A program made the translations under genes and the position numbers. Below the pieces are notes generated by a model. The model did not search any database. It saw only the letters and a list, made by a program, of their open reading frames with translations, and had not been told where the DNA came from. Shown piece by piece: positions 26,687 to 35,485 of a stretch of DNA of 64,000 nt (position 1 is its first letter; the number at the start of each line of letters is the position of its first letter). Source of the DNA: Aurantibrevibacter sp041749595 (GTDB lineage: Bacteria > Bacteroidota > Bacteroidia > Flavobacteriales > Flavobacteriaceae); contig JBGTBA010000064.1 in assembly GCA_041749595.1 (NCBI GenBank), positions 1 to 64,000 of the forward strand, read 5' to 3'.

Positions 26687-27505
26687 ATAAAGGATTCAAC
26701 TATAAATCGTTGATTTAATAAAGGCGGGTTCTAAAAATTGTTTTTTTATAGACACATTTATAAACGATATGATTATCAGATAATCAGATAATTCTTATAA
26801 AAAATTCAACAAGTTGATTATTAGTATTTTAAGTTCATTTTGAAATGAAAATGAGCTTGCATAAATGACTATGTTTTCGTAACTTATTGGCACAATAACC
26901 GCACCGAATTTAAAAGAAAGGGCGGGGCCGGGGGGGCATGAAAAACGGCAAAATCAACCCGCCATGGCCATCACCAAAGAAATGGCCAGCCGACTAGAAG
27001 GCAGCTTTGGCACGGAAAAGGAACATTGCTATCTAAAAAAGATCAAGGTCCTTCGGACATTTTTCGGCATCCACACTGTCAAGGCCTCGAGACAACGGGC
27101 AGCCTAACATCAAACTTCAAAATCCCATGGGAGAGGTATGCCCTATTGTCAAAAAAGAACAAAATCGCCCATCCCAACAAAGTGCAGGAAGAAAATGCCC
27201 AAAACGGCATGAAATCAAACTTCGATTAATCAAAATCTAGGGGAGAATTTAAAAAAAATCCGGATTTCCCGAATGTTCCTTCCAAAGGACAGAACGCTTT
27301 TTTATTTCCATTTTTGAATAAGGCGTTAGTCTTATTATTTTACCGAAAAGCCAAAAAACGTACTTCAAATTATAATATTACTAAAATTAGTGTGTCCAAA
27401 TCGTTAAATTATCATAATTGTTCATAGTTAACCGTGGAGATATTCCCCAAAAAAAATTAAATTCATTACCTTTCTTATTGAAAAAAAATTAAAAATACAG
27501 AGCAT
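26687..27505. other. Gene-poor region carrying an insertion-sequence remnant
   Basis: An 819-base gap with two characters: AT-rich flanks, and a clearly GC-richer block (about 26910-27235) that encodes the decayed transposase end described separately. A 10-base direct repeat ATCAAACTTC occurs at 27109-27118 and 27214-27223 within the block. The last 270 bases are AT-rich and lead to the aldehyde dehydrogenase start. Confidence 0.6.
26907..27107 (+). pseudogene. C-terminal fragment of a transposase (IS1182/IS5-like)
   Basis: In the frame that ends at TAA 27105, the translation contains MASRLEGSFGTEKEHCYLKK and then RTFFGIHT. I recognise this pair as the C-terminal block of Bacteroidota IS1182-like transposases, where the usual text is EGSFG-K-H-Y-L--IKARTK--E-LWIFFGIHTANA. 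Here the stretch between IKA and FFGIHT is shortened and the ending is scrambled. There is no start and no upstream transposase, so this is a relic. The GC-rich composition differs from the flanks. Confidence 0.65.
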
Positions 27506-29029
27506 ATGGAAACACAGGAAGAAGTTTACAAAACGGTAGAACGACCCAAATTCAAGGAAAGATACGATCATTTCATTGGAGGTGAATGGGTAAAACCAAG
27601 CAGTGGCGAGTATTTTGATAATATTAGCCCTATTGATGGAAAAGTCTTTACACAAGCTGCACGGGGAAATAAGGACGATATTAACAAGGCCTTGGATGCC
27701 GCTCATGCCGCTTTTCCGAAATGGTCTACCACGTCGGCCGCAGCACGGGCCAATGTGCTGCTTAAAATAGCCGATGTCATTGAACAAAACCTGGAATTTC
27801 TGGCCCGTGTGGAGACGGTTGATAACGGCAAGGCTCTGCGGGAAACCAGAGCTGCGGATTTACCGCTCTGCATAGACCATTTTCGATACTTTGCCGGTGC
27901 CATTAGGGCTGACGAAAGTTACATTTCCGAACACGATGCCAATACCATAAGCATCAACCTTCAGGAACCTTTGGGTGTAGTCGGTCAAATCATACCATGG
28001 AATTTTCCATTGCTAATGACCACTTGGAAAATTGCCCCAGCCCTTGCCGCCGGATGCTGTACCGTGGTGAAACCTGCCGAGCAAACCCCCACCAGTATTA
28101 TGGTACTTATGGAGTTGATCAAGGATATTGTGCCCCCGGGCGTGTTGAATATCGTAACCGGATTTGGTACGGAAGCAGGGAAACCCCTGGCGATGTCACC
28201 AAGAATTGCCAAAGTAGCCTTTACGGGGGAAACCACTACGGGAAGGTTGATTATGCAGTATGCCTCCGAAAACCTTATTCCGGTTACCATGGAATTAGGG
28301 GGTAAGTCGCCTAATATATTTATGAAGAGTATTGCCGATGCCGACGATGACTTTTTCGACAAATGCGTGGAGGGTGCCGTTATGTTTGCCCTGAACCAGG
28401 GAGAGGTATGTACTTGTCCTTCCCGAATTCTAGTGGACGAATCCATATATGATCGCTTTATGGAACGGGTTATTGAAAGAACCAAAGCGATTAAAATGGG
28501 CCATCCGTTGGCAGAGGACACTATGATGGGCGCACAGGCTTCTAACGATCAATATGAAAAAATCCTGTCCTACTTGGATATCGGCAAGCAGGAAGGTGCC
28601 GAAGTGCTATGTGGCGGAGCTTCTGCGAACCTCAACTCTGGACTGGAAAAAGGATATTATATTCAGCCTACCATTTTTAAAGGACACAATAAAATGCGGA
28701 TTTTTCAAGAGGAAATTTTCGGTCCTGTAACCTCGGTCACAACGTTTAAAAATGCGGATGAGGCGGTAGCCATTGCCAATGACACTTTATATGGGCTCGG
28801 AGCAGGACTTTGGACCCGTGATGCGCACGAAATTTACCAATTGCCTCGCGCAATAAAAGCGGGTAGGGTTTGGGTAAATTGCTACCACGCATATCCGGCA
28901 CACGCCCCGTTTGGAGGGTATAAAAAATCCGGATTTGGACGAGAGAACCATAAGATGATGCTCAATCATTATCGCAACACCAAGAACATGCTTATCTCGT
29001 ACGATAAGAAAAAGCTAGGATTCTTTTAG
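27506..29029 (+). CDS. NAD(P)-dependent aldehyde dehydrogenase (ExaC/AldB-like)
   Basis: This 507-residue cytoplasmic enzyme oxidises aldehydes to acids. The cofactor segment VVGQIIPWNFPLLM, the general-base glutamate in MELGGKSP, the catalytic cysteine in NQGEVCTCPSR and the C-terminal FGGYKKSGFGRE are all present. The DUF779 gene downstream is the usual companion of this aldehyde dehydrogenase subgroup, which acts on acetaldehyde and related short aldehydes in other bacteria. The substrate here is inferred. Confidence 0.93.
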   Translation: METQEEVYKTVERPKFKERYDHFIGGEWVKPSSGEYFDNISPIDGKVFTQAARGNKDDINKALDAAHAAFPKWSTTSAAARANVLLKIADVIEQNLEFLARVETVDNGKALRETRAADLPLCIDHFRYFAGAIRADESYISEHDANTISINLQEPLGVVGQIIPWNFPLLMTTWKIAPALAAGCCTVVKPAEQTPTSIMVLMELIKDIVPPGVLNIVTGFGTEAGKPLAMSPRIAKVAFTGETTTGRLIMQYASENLIPVTMELGGKSPNIFMKSIADADDDFFDKCVEGAVMFALNQGEVCTCPSRILVDESIYDRFMERVIERTKAIKMGHPLAEDTMMGAQASNDQYEKILSYLDIGKQEGAEVLCGGASANLNSGLEKGYYIQPTIFKGHNKMRIFQEEIFGPVTSVTTFKNADEAVAIANDTLYGLGAGLWTRDAHEIYQLPRAIKAGRVWVNCYHAYPAHAPFGGYKKSGFGRENHKMMLNHYRNTKNMLISYDKKKLGFF

Positions 29030-29059
29030 ATCATTCCAAAAAGGTAATTTTCAGTTTTT

Positions 29060-29089
29060 AAAGAGAAGGTAGCCGATTACCTTCTCTTT
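29060..29089 (+). terminator. Hairpin between aldehyde dehydrogenase and DUF779 genes
   Basis: A perfect 12-bp stem (AAAGAGAAGGTA / TACCTTCTCTTT) with a 6-base loop is followed by a short T-rich stretch. It could end the aldehyde dehydrogenase transcript or reduce read-through into the DUF779 gene. Confidence 0.75.
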
Positions 29090-29137
29090 GATTTTAAATT
29101 AAAATAGAATGACTCAGTCAGGATTAAAATAAACAAT

Positions 29138-29518
29138 ATGAAAACCATAGAAGTGGAAAGAGTAGGGGCTACCCCAAAGGCCGTGGAAGTAATTGAAACC
29201 CTCAGAAAGCGTTTTGGGCCGTTAATGTTTCACCAAAGTGGAGGCTGTTGCGACGGCTCCTCGCCTATGTGCTTTGAAGATGGGGAGTTTAAAATAGGGG
29301 AGAGCGATATTTTGCTGGGCAAAGTAGACGATTGTCCGTTTTACATGTCGCGGGATCAATATGAATATTGGAAACATACCCACCTCACTTTAGATGTTAC
29401 AGAAGGTCGCGGTTCCAGTTTTTCACTTGAAATTCCCATGGGTGTGCGATTTATAATCCGATCCCGACTATTTACGCCGGATGAAATGGAACTTCTAAAA
29501 GCGACAGGAGCACTTTAA
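29138..29518 (+). CDS. DUF779 family protein, aldehyde dehydrogenase companion
   Basis: This 126-residue protein matches DUF779, with the cysteine-rich GGCCDGSSPMC motif and DDCPFYMSRDQYEYW. Genes of this family are found next to ExaC/AldB-type aldehyde dehydrogenases in many phyla, as here, but the biochemical role is unknown. The cysteines suggest metal binding or redox activity (inference). It is separated from its partner by a strong hairpin. Confidence 0.9.
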   Translation: MKTIEVERVGATPKAVEVIETLRKRFGPLMFHQSGGCCDGSSPMCFEDGEFKIGESDILLGKVDDCPFYMSRDQYEYWKHTHLTLDVTEGRGSSFSLEIPMGVRFIIRSRLFTPDEMELLKATGAL

Positions 29519-29549
29519 AAAAATATCTAACCTTATTCCTTTTAAACGA

Positions 29550-30224
29550 ATGCCAGCAAAACCTAAACTACTTATTTTTGATGTAAACGAGACTTTGCTC
29601 AACATGGAGCCTCTAAAATCAAAGGTGAATTACGCCTTAAAAAGTGACTCTGCCTTTGCAATTTGGTTCCCAACACTGCTCCATTATTCCCTGGTGGAAA
29701 CGGTGTTGCAACGCTATAGGGGCTTTAGTGAGATAGCAGTGGCGACCTTTAAAATGGTGTCACAACAATTCCATATACCACTTTCTAACTCAGAAATAAA
29801 AAAGATCCTGAGTACCTTAAAGGAGTTGCCCCCCCATCCCGATGTTCGGGAAGCTCTTGCCCTTCTAAAATCTGCCCATTTTAAAATGGTGGCATTGACC
29901 AATGGCGACCTTAAAGTTGCCGAAGCGCAATTAAAATACGCAGGGATACACCCGTATTTTGATGTGGTTTTAAGCGTGGAAAGTATGGGCTGTTACAAAC
30001 CACATCCAGCTGCCTATAAACATGCCCTAATAACAATGCATATCCAGGCCCATGAGGCTATGATGATCGCAGCCCACGGCTGGGACGTCATGGGCGCGCG
30101 GGAAGCCGGACTGCAAAGTTGTTTTATACAGCGTAACGGGCAATTCCCTTATCCTTTGGCGGATAAAGGGGAACTGTCCTGTAAGGACATTTTGGAAGCG
30201 TCCCACATTTTAACTTCTCTCTGA
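29550..30224 (+). CDS. HAD-superfamily hydrolase, haloacid dehalogenase type II
   Basis: This 224-residue protein has the HAD motifs in order: nucleophile in IFDVNETLL, motif II in ALTNGD, lysine in GCYKPHP, and AAHGWDVMGAREAG as motif IV. The DVNETL form and the helical cap match L-2-haloacid dehalogenase-type enzymes. The actual substrate may be a haloacid or a phosphate ester. It starts 31 bases after DUF779 and probably shares its transcript. Confidence 0.88.
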   Translation: MPAKPKLLIFDVNETLLNMEPLKSKVNYALKSDSAFAIWFPTLLHYSLVETVLQRYRGFSEIAVATFKMVSQQFHIPLSNSEIKKILSTLKELPPHPDVREALALLKSAHFKMVALTNGDLKVAEAQLKYAGIHPYFDVVLSVESMGCYKPHPAAYKHALITMHIQAHEAMMIAAHGWDVMGAREAGLQSCFIQRNGQFPYPLADKGELSCKDILEASHILTSL

Positions 30225-30336
30225 TCGATTTTATAGGAAAATCCTATTTATTATAATAGTGCATATAGGCTGGTTTACAAGACTATGGAAAAGTGTAAAA
30301 TAAGAACGGCTTGGCCTACTTTCACTATGCAATGTG

Positions 30337-30344
30337 TATTTTTG
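30337..30344 (+). promoter_or_regulatory. -7 box upstream of the MscS gene
   Basis: TATTTTTG is a perfect TAnnTTTG match, 27 bases before the ATG at 30372. A TTG at 30311-30313 gives a 23-base spacer, longer than usual. Confidence 0.45.
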
Positions 30345-30371
30345 CAAATCACATAGTTTAGACGCATAGGT

Positions 30372-31613
30372 ATGTTAAAAAAATGGTTATACGATAATCT
30401 TGCCGATTTTCAGATTAATGACATCTGGATAGAGTTGGCCAATGCCGCCATATTACTTATTGGCTTGCTTATTTTGGTTTTTTTGATGGATTATATCCTG
30501 AGAAGATTGTTGCTTAAATCATTTACCCAATTTGCAAAACGCACTAAAACGAGATACGATGATATTTTAATTCAGAACCATGTACCCAGAAATATAGCCC
30601 ATATTGTACCCTTTCTTTTGGCTATTGAATTTGCGCCTATGGTGTTTTCCGATTTTTCGTACGTGAAAAGTTCGGTAGAAAAAGCATTATGGATTTTTTC
30701 TATAGTACTCCTACTTTGGCTGGTCCGCAGTGTTCTGAATTCCGTTAAGGACTACCTAAAGACTTTGGACAATTTTAGGCAGAAGCCCATAGACAGTTAT
30801 GTGCAGGTTTTTATGATCTTTATATGGGTATTGGGCATCATTTCGGCCGTAGCCATCCTTACGCAAATTAAATTTATCACCTTTATTACGAGTCTGGGTG
30901 CGGTTTCCGCCGTAATACTGTTGATTTTTAAAGATACCATTCTGGGATTTGTGGCCAGTATTCAGGTTTCCATAAACGATATGGTGCGCATAGGGGACTG
31001 GATTACCTTTGAAAAATACGGTGCTGACGGCGATGTGGTAGAAATTAATCTGGCAACGGTAAAAGTGCAGAATTTTGACAAGACCATTACCACCATACCC
31101 ACCTATGCGCTTATATCGGATTCCTTTAAAAACTGGCGGGGCATGTCCGAATCCGGCGGCAGGCGCATCCGAAGGGCAATCAACATCAAAATGAAGAGTA
31201 TAAAATATCTTACGGACGACGACGTGGAGCGACTAAGTAATATTGAGATTATAGCCGAATATTTACAAAATCGTCAAAAGGAAATCAAGATCTACAATAC
31301 CCAAAACAAAATTGATAAAACACTTTCAATCAACGGACGCAACCTCACCAATTTAGGGGTTTTTCGGAAATACATAGAAACCTATGTCCAAAGGCATTCG
31401 GCAATCAATAAGGAAATGATGATCATGACCAGACAGTTGGCCCCAACCACTCAGGGAATTCCGCTGGAAATCTATGCCTTTAGCAGTGACAAACGCTGGC
31501 AGAATTATGAATATATCATGGCCGATATTTTTGACCATGTCATTGCTGCCGTTCCATTTTTTGATCTTGAAATTTTCGAGCTTCAAGGCTTTACCCAAGA
31601 TATGGCGTCCTAA
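30372..31613 (+). CDS. MscS-family mechanosensitive ion channel (YbdG-like)
   Basis: This 413-residue inner membrane channel has about five helices in the first 200 residues. The pore-lining helix is TSLGAVSAVILLIFKDTILGF, followed by the beta domain with VRIGDWITFEKYGADGDVVEI and a large cytoplasmic region with an insert typical of YbdG. It releases solutes on osmotic downshock. It stands alone between the HAD and DMT genes. Confidence 0.93.
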   Translation: MLKKWLYDNLADFQINDIWIELANAAILLIGLLILVFLMDYILRRLLLKSFTQFAKRTKTRYDDILIQNHVPRNIAHIVPFLLAIEFAPMVFSDFSYVKSSVEKALWIFSIVLLLWLVRSVLNSVKDYLKTLDNFRQKPIDSYVQVFMIFIWVLGIISAVAILTQIKFITFITSLGAVSAVILLIFKDTILGFVASIQVSINDMVRIGDWITFEKYGADGDVVEINLATVKVQNFDKTITTIPTYALISDSFKNWRGMSESGGRRIRRAINIKMKSIKYLTDDDVERLSNIEIIAEYLQNRQKEIKIYNTQNKIDKTLSINGRNLTNLGVFRKYIETYVQRHSAINKEMMIMTRQLAPTTQGIPLEIYAFSSDKRWQNYEYIMADIFDHVIAAVPFFDLEIFELQGFTQDMAS

Positions 31614-31786
31614 TGGTTTTTCTTTCAGACAATTCCAAATCCTCCTATATTATTTAGGCGGAGTTTGTTTTGTTTGTGTAATTTTACGCCCTAAGGCCTA
31701 AAGGATGTATGCAACCTGCGAAAACGCAAATGCGGTCCAAATTGGCTCTAACAGCAGCCCATTACAACAATAGAACAAAATGCACT

Positions 31787-32716
31787 ATGGTCAAGCAGCC
31801 AAAAACCTCTTTAATTATCCTTGCCTTCTTTGCCATTTATGTTATTTGGGGCTCTACCTATTTGCTCAATAAAATTGCAGTTACCGAACTACCCCCTTTT
31901 ATGTTGGCCGCTATACGATTTATGAGTGCCGGACTTCTCATTTTTGTCATTGCCAAGTTCATGGGCATTCCTTTAAGCATTACTGCGAAGCAATTGAAAA
32001 ATACAGTAATGGCCGGATTTCTGTTCCTAACCTTTGGAAACGGCATAGTGGTTTGGGCCCTTAAATTTGTGGACAGTGGTTTTGCGGCTTTGGAAATATC
32101 GGCGCAACCTTTGGTTATATTGCTCTTGATGCGGGTTTTGCAAGGTAAAAAAATTAAAACTATGTCCGTAGTGGGTGTGGTGTTGGGCATCATTGGGATT
32201 TATTTATTGGTTAGTCAGAAACAGGTCATTACCCAAGAAGGTTCAATCGCCGGGATGATCATGATTTTCTTTTGCATGGTAAGTTGGGCATACGGGAGTC
32301 TTTTTGTAGGTAAGGCGGATCTCCCCTCAAATTATTTTGTAAATACAGGATATCAAATGGTAACAGGAGGCATAATGCTATTGGTAGCCAGTTTGTTTTT
32401 TGGTGAACCTTGGTCACTGCCGACCGAGTGGAGCACATCGGTACAAATTTCTATGGTTTTGCTTATCATTTTTGGCAGCATCGTGGCGTTTACGTCTTTT
32501 AACTACCTTTTAAAAACGGTTTCACCCGAAAAAGTAGCCACCTCTACCTATGTCAATCCCATTGTAGCGTTGGTATTGGGCTGGTATTTTTTAAAGGAAC
32601 AAATCTCCCCACAATCTGTTTTGGCCGCTATCTTGATGCTTACCGGTGTCTATTTTATCAACACTAAGAAAAAACTGGCTTTGTTTTCGCGGTTCACAAG
32701 TGTTGGTAAATCATGA
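31787..32716 (+). CDS. EamA/DMT-family transporter
   Basis: This 309-residue protein has ten membrane helices in two EamA repeats; the first begins FFAIYVIWGSTYLLNKIAV. It is close to YedA/RhtA-type exporters of amino acids or small metabolites; the cargo cannot be told. I prefer ATG 31787 (MVKQPKTS) to an upstream ATG at 31709, which would add 26 residues lacking family character. Confidence 0.88.
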   Translation: MVKQPKTSLIILAFFAIYVIWGSTYLLNKIAVTELPPFMLAAIRFMSAGLLIFVIAKFMGIPLSITAKQLKNTVMAGFLFLTFGNGIVVWALKFVDSGFAALEISAQPLVILLLMRVLQGKKIKTMSVVGVVLGIIGIYLLVSQKQVITQEGSIAGMIMIFFCMVSWAYGSLFVGKADLPSNYFVNTGYQMVTGGIMLLVASLFFGEPWSLPTEWSTSVQISMVLLIIFGSIVAFTSFNYLLKTVSPEKVATSTYVNPIVALVLGWYFLKEQISPQSVLAAILMLTGVYFINTKKKLALFSRFTSVGKS

Positions 32717-32781
32717 AAGATGTGTTTGAAATCCACCTAACTTTTTATGCATCCATACAGGGGAACTTAAAAGGGCTTGAG

Positions 32782-33597
32782 CTATTTCGTTTCAAATAAA
32801 ATGGGATTCAACGGTGTGTTTATTACTTTACCAATTTCAGATCCAGGACACCATGTATCCCAATCATCCTGTTGCCCTTTATTGCTTGGTTTTTTAAGTT
32901 TCATTTCAATGTCCATATAAATAATGGTCATTACTTTCCTAGTTTCATTAGTTGAGTTTGCTCCTGCCCGATGAAATACCCAACCTGAATGGAAGCTTAT
33001 TTCCCCAACATCAAAAGGTTCAACGATATGTTCGTAATGGGTTATTTTAAGTCTGTTATTGATGGCATTTTCACTTTCGCTGCTTATAGATAAGTTGCGA
33101 CCTTCCATAATTGCCTGACTTCCGGCACTAAATTCCAAAGGACCCATTTTCAAAGGCGTGGCCTGTAGCGGAATCCAGGCAGTGATGGTCTTATCCGTTT
33201 CAAGGGGCCAATAGTGTTGGTCTGCGTGCCAAGGGGTGATGCCTCCTCCGGGTTCCTTAAATAAGGCTTGGTCATGGTATAAACGAACACCTGTAACCTG
33301 CATTAATTCTGATGCAATTTTAGCCAAACGTTCGCTTAGTATAAACTGTTTTATGATTTCGTCATGGGTCCAAAGGTTGAACATTTGTATAAATGCCTTT
33401 CCATACGTATCACGATCTTCCAAAGGGATGGAAGATGTATTCATTTTATCAACTTTTTCGGAAATAACGCGGTTAAAAAACGCCAATGTTTCCTTATCAA
33501 GAACGTCTTTGAGTTTTATAAATTCGTTTTTTTTGTAAAAGTCAATCTGTTCTTTGGTCAACCTATACGGCTGGTTCAAAATGGGAAGGTCTATCAT
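32782..33597 (-). CDS. Phytanoyl-CoA dioxygenase-family 2-oxoglutarate/Fe(II) oxygenase
   Basis: This 271-residue protein has the facial triad in PWHADQHYW (His and Asp) and SGWVFHRAGANST (distal His and an Arg nearby for 2-oxoglutarate). Bacterial PhyH-family enzymes hydroxylate many small molecules such as ectoine, quaternary amines or sugars; the substrate is unknown. Start ATG 33597 is chosen over the upstream TTG at 33615. It is divergent from an AraC regulator that likely controls it. Confidence 0.88.
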   Translation of the reverse strand: MIDLPILNQPYRLTKEQIDFYKKNEFIKLKDVLDKETLAFFNRVISEKVDKMNTSSIPLEDRDTYGKAFIQMFNLWTHDEIIKQFILSERLAKIASELMQVTGVRLYHDQALFKEPGGGITPWHADQHYWPLETDKTITAWIPLQATPLKMGPLEFSAGSQAIMEGRNLSISSESENAINNRLKITHYEHIVEPFDVGEISFHSGWVFHRAGANSTNETRKVMTIIYMDIEMKLKKPSNKGQQDDWDTWCPGSEIGKVINTPLNPILFETK

Positions 33598-33629
33598 CAC
33601 TTTGTTTTTGTACAAAATTAAATGGGAAT

Positions 33630-33659
33630 TAAAAGTATGATTATTTAGATTTTAACCAA
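33630..33659 (-). promoter_or_regulatory. Minus-strand promoter of the dioxygenase gene
   Basis: On the minus strand, TTG (33659-33657) and TACTTTTA (33637-33630) are separated by 19 bases, a good fit to the flavobacterial -33/-7 pattern, 33 bases before the dioxygenase ATG. Confidence 0.6.
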
Positions 33660-33712
33660 TACTATGCATATTTAAACATATAAGATTATATTTATACTTT
33701 AAATTAGTTAAT

Positions 33713-34564
33713 ATGAAACCTACAATCGAAAAAATTGGATATGAGAGCACAAAAAAATCGTTCCATTTTTTTCGGCGTGAAGAGTTGGAATTCCAACCGT
33801 TTTGGCATTATCATCCCGAATTGGAATTGACCTTGATCACTAATGGGAGCGGTATGCGTTTTATAGGTGACAACATCATGCCCTATACTAAGAACGACCT
33901 TGTTTTAATAGGATCAAATCTCCCGCACCATTGGGTATCTTTTAAAAAAGTCGATAGTGCGCCACAGGCCGCCACTGTATTTCAATTTCGGGAAACCTTA
34001 TTTGCAGGATTTCCGGAGTGTGATGGCTTGGGTAATTTGTTCAGTGCTGCAAAAAGAGGGCTGCACTATAGAAATCCAGACGAAAAACTAGTAGAAACCA
34101 TTCTAAATTTTGATTCTTACCCAGAACTAAAACGATTTAGCATGTTTTTTGACATACTTTTTGAACTATCCATGGATTTCGATAGGGTGGGTCTTTCCAA
34201 TATAGCATACGAAAGAGGCTTGGGAAACGACAAAAATCAATCCAAAATAACAAAAACCACTTCCTTTGTTTTAGAGCACTTACAAGAGAAATTAACGATT
34301 GCCGAAATGGCGGATAGAACCAATATGGTACCCCAGTCTTTTTGTAGATGGTTCAAGTCCATGACAGGTCGTTCATTCATTACTTTTCTTAATATGGCCA
34401 GGATCACAAAGGCTAGTCAATATCTAATCACAACAGATACGCCCATTCAGGAAATAGCCTATATATGCGGCTTTGAAAGCATAAGCCATTTTAATAGAAC
34501 GTTCAAGATTATAAAAAAGAAAAGTCCCAGAGAGTTAAGAAATAAAGGCATCAATAAAAAATAA
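33713..34564 (+). CDS. AraC-family regulator with cupin sensor domain
   Basis: This 283-residue regulator has an N-terminal cupin domain (about residues 20-100; FWHYHPELELTLI and LPHHW) and a C-terminal double helix-turn-helix (about 185-280; LTIAEMADRTNMVPQSFCRWFKSMTG and IQEIAYICGFESISHFNRTFK). Such proteins sense sugars or their derivatives. Position between the divergent dioxygenase and the DUF1080 gene suggests it controls both. Confidence 0.92.
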   Translation: MKPTIEKIGYESTKKSFHFFRREELEFQPFWHYHPELELTLITNGSGMRFIGDNIMPYTKNDLVLIGSNLPHHWVSFKKVDSAPQAATVFQFRETLFAGFPECDGLGNLFSAAKRGLHYRNPDEKLVETILNFDSYPELKRFSMFFDILFELSMDFDRVGLSNIAYERGLGNDKNQSKITKTTSFVLEHLQEKLTIAEMADRTNMVPQSFCRWFKSMTGRSFITFLNMARITKASQYLITTDTPIQEIAYICGFESISHFNRTFKIIKKKSPRELRNKGINKK

Positions 34565-34609
34565 ATCGCTACATTGAGAAACTATTTCATTTTAGAAACC
34601 AACTTAACC

Positions 34610-35305
34610 ATGAAAAACAGATTATATTTTTTAACTTTTATCGGACTTCTCGTGGGCTGTCAGGCGCAGCAGACCCAATCCCTTTTTAACGGCACCGACC
34701 TTGGTGGTTGGCACGTAGATGTTCCGGAAATGGATACCATTCCCGAAGCCATAAATCCCTTTATAGTGCGGAATGGTTTGTTGGTGAGCCTCGGCAATCC
34801 GCAAGGCCATTTAATTACCGATGCGGTGTATGCCAACTTTAGGCTGGACATAGAGTACCGATTTGCAGGCGAGCCGGGCAACTGCGGGGTGTTGGTTTTT
34901 GCATCCACGCCCAGGGCACTTTATAAAATGTTCCCAAAATCCATAGAAGTACAGATGATGCATGAAAATGCCGGCGATTTTTGGTGCATTGTAGAGGATA
35001 TTTTGGCCGATAATATGATAGAACGCCGGGGTCCCAAAGAAAATTGGGGCATTACGGAGGGTAAGGAACGGCGAATTAAAAACCTAACCGACGGATCTGA
35101 AAAGCCGCTGGGCCAGTGGAACGCGATGACCGTAGAATGTGTAAAAAACGAAATAAAAGTCTGGGTCAATGGCGATTTTGTAAACCACGGTTACAATGCC
35201 ACCGCCAGTAGTGGCAATATCGCTTTACAGGCAGAAGGTGCGGAAGTGGAATTTCGGAAAGTGGATATAACGCCTATTACTTCGTTTAGTGAGCCGGGAA
35301 AATAG
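34610..35305 (+). CDS. DUF1080 (3-keto-disaccharide hydrolase family) lipoprotein
   Basis: This 231-residue lipoprotein has the lipobox LLVGCQAQQ followed by a concanavalin-like DUF1080 domain: SLFNGTDLGGWHV, PGNCGVLVFAS, WNAMTVECVKNEIKVWVNGDFV, and the terminal IALQAEGAEVEFRKVDI. Members include enzymes cleaving 3-keto-glycosides. I chose ATG 34610 because it yields a proper lipoprotein signal. It is the last conserved gene before the foreign helicase insert. Confidence 0.9.
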   Translation: MKNRLYFLTFIGLLVGCQAQQTQSLFNGTDLGGWHVDVPEMDTIPEAINPFIVRNGLLVSLGNPQGHLITDAVYANFRLDIEYRFAGEPGNCGVLVFASTPRALYKMFPKSIEVQMMHENAGDFWCIVEDILADNMIERRGPKENWGITEGKERRIKNLTDGSEKPLGQWNAMTVECVKNEIKVWVNGDFVNHGYNATASSGNIALQAEGAEVEFRKVDITPITSFSEPGK

Positions 35306-35485
35306 CGTTTTAACTTCCGGTTGCCTATTACCGCCAATGCTAAAAAGACAACGACAGTGAACAAAATGAACGACAGAAATAAAATGCCAACCGCACATTC
35401 AGGCACATTTGCTTGCCCCAACACACGGTCGACCGCTTCGCAAGCAAAAGAGCCTTAATTTTTGCCAACGCACTAAGGAACAAGA
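35306..35485 (+). repeat. Left flank of the helicase insert, structured repeat region
   Basis: This non-coding stretch contains an inverted repeat GCTTGC (35411-35416) / GCAAGC (35440-35445) that encloses the palindrome GGTCGACC (35427-35434). It also holds two copies of a short repeat: GCCAATGCTAAAA (35333-35345) and GCCAACGCACTAA (35464-35476). A third copy, GCCAACGCTAAAA, lies after the helicase at 39950-39962. This looks like the border of a mobile gene cassette. Confidence 0.55.
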
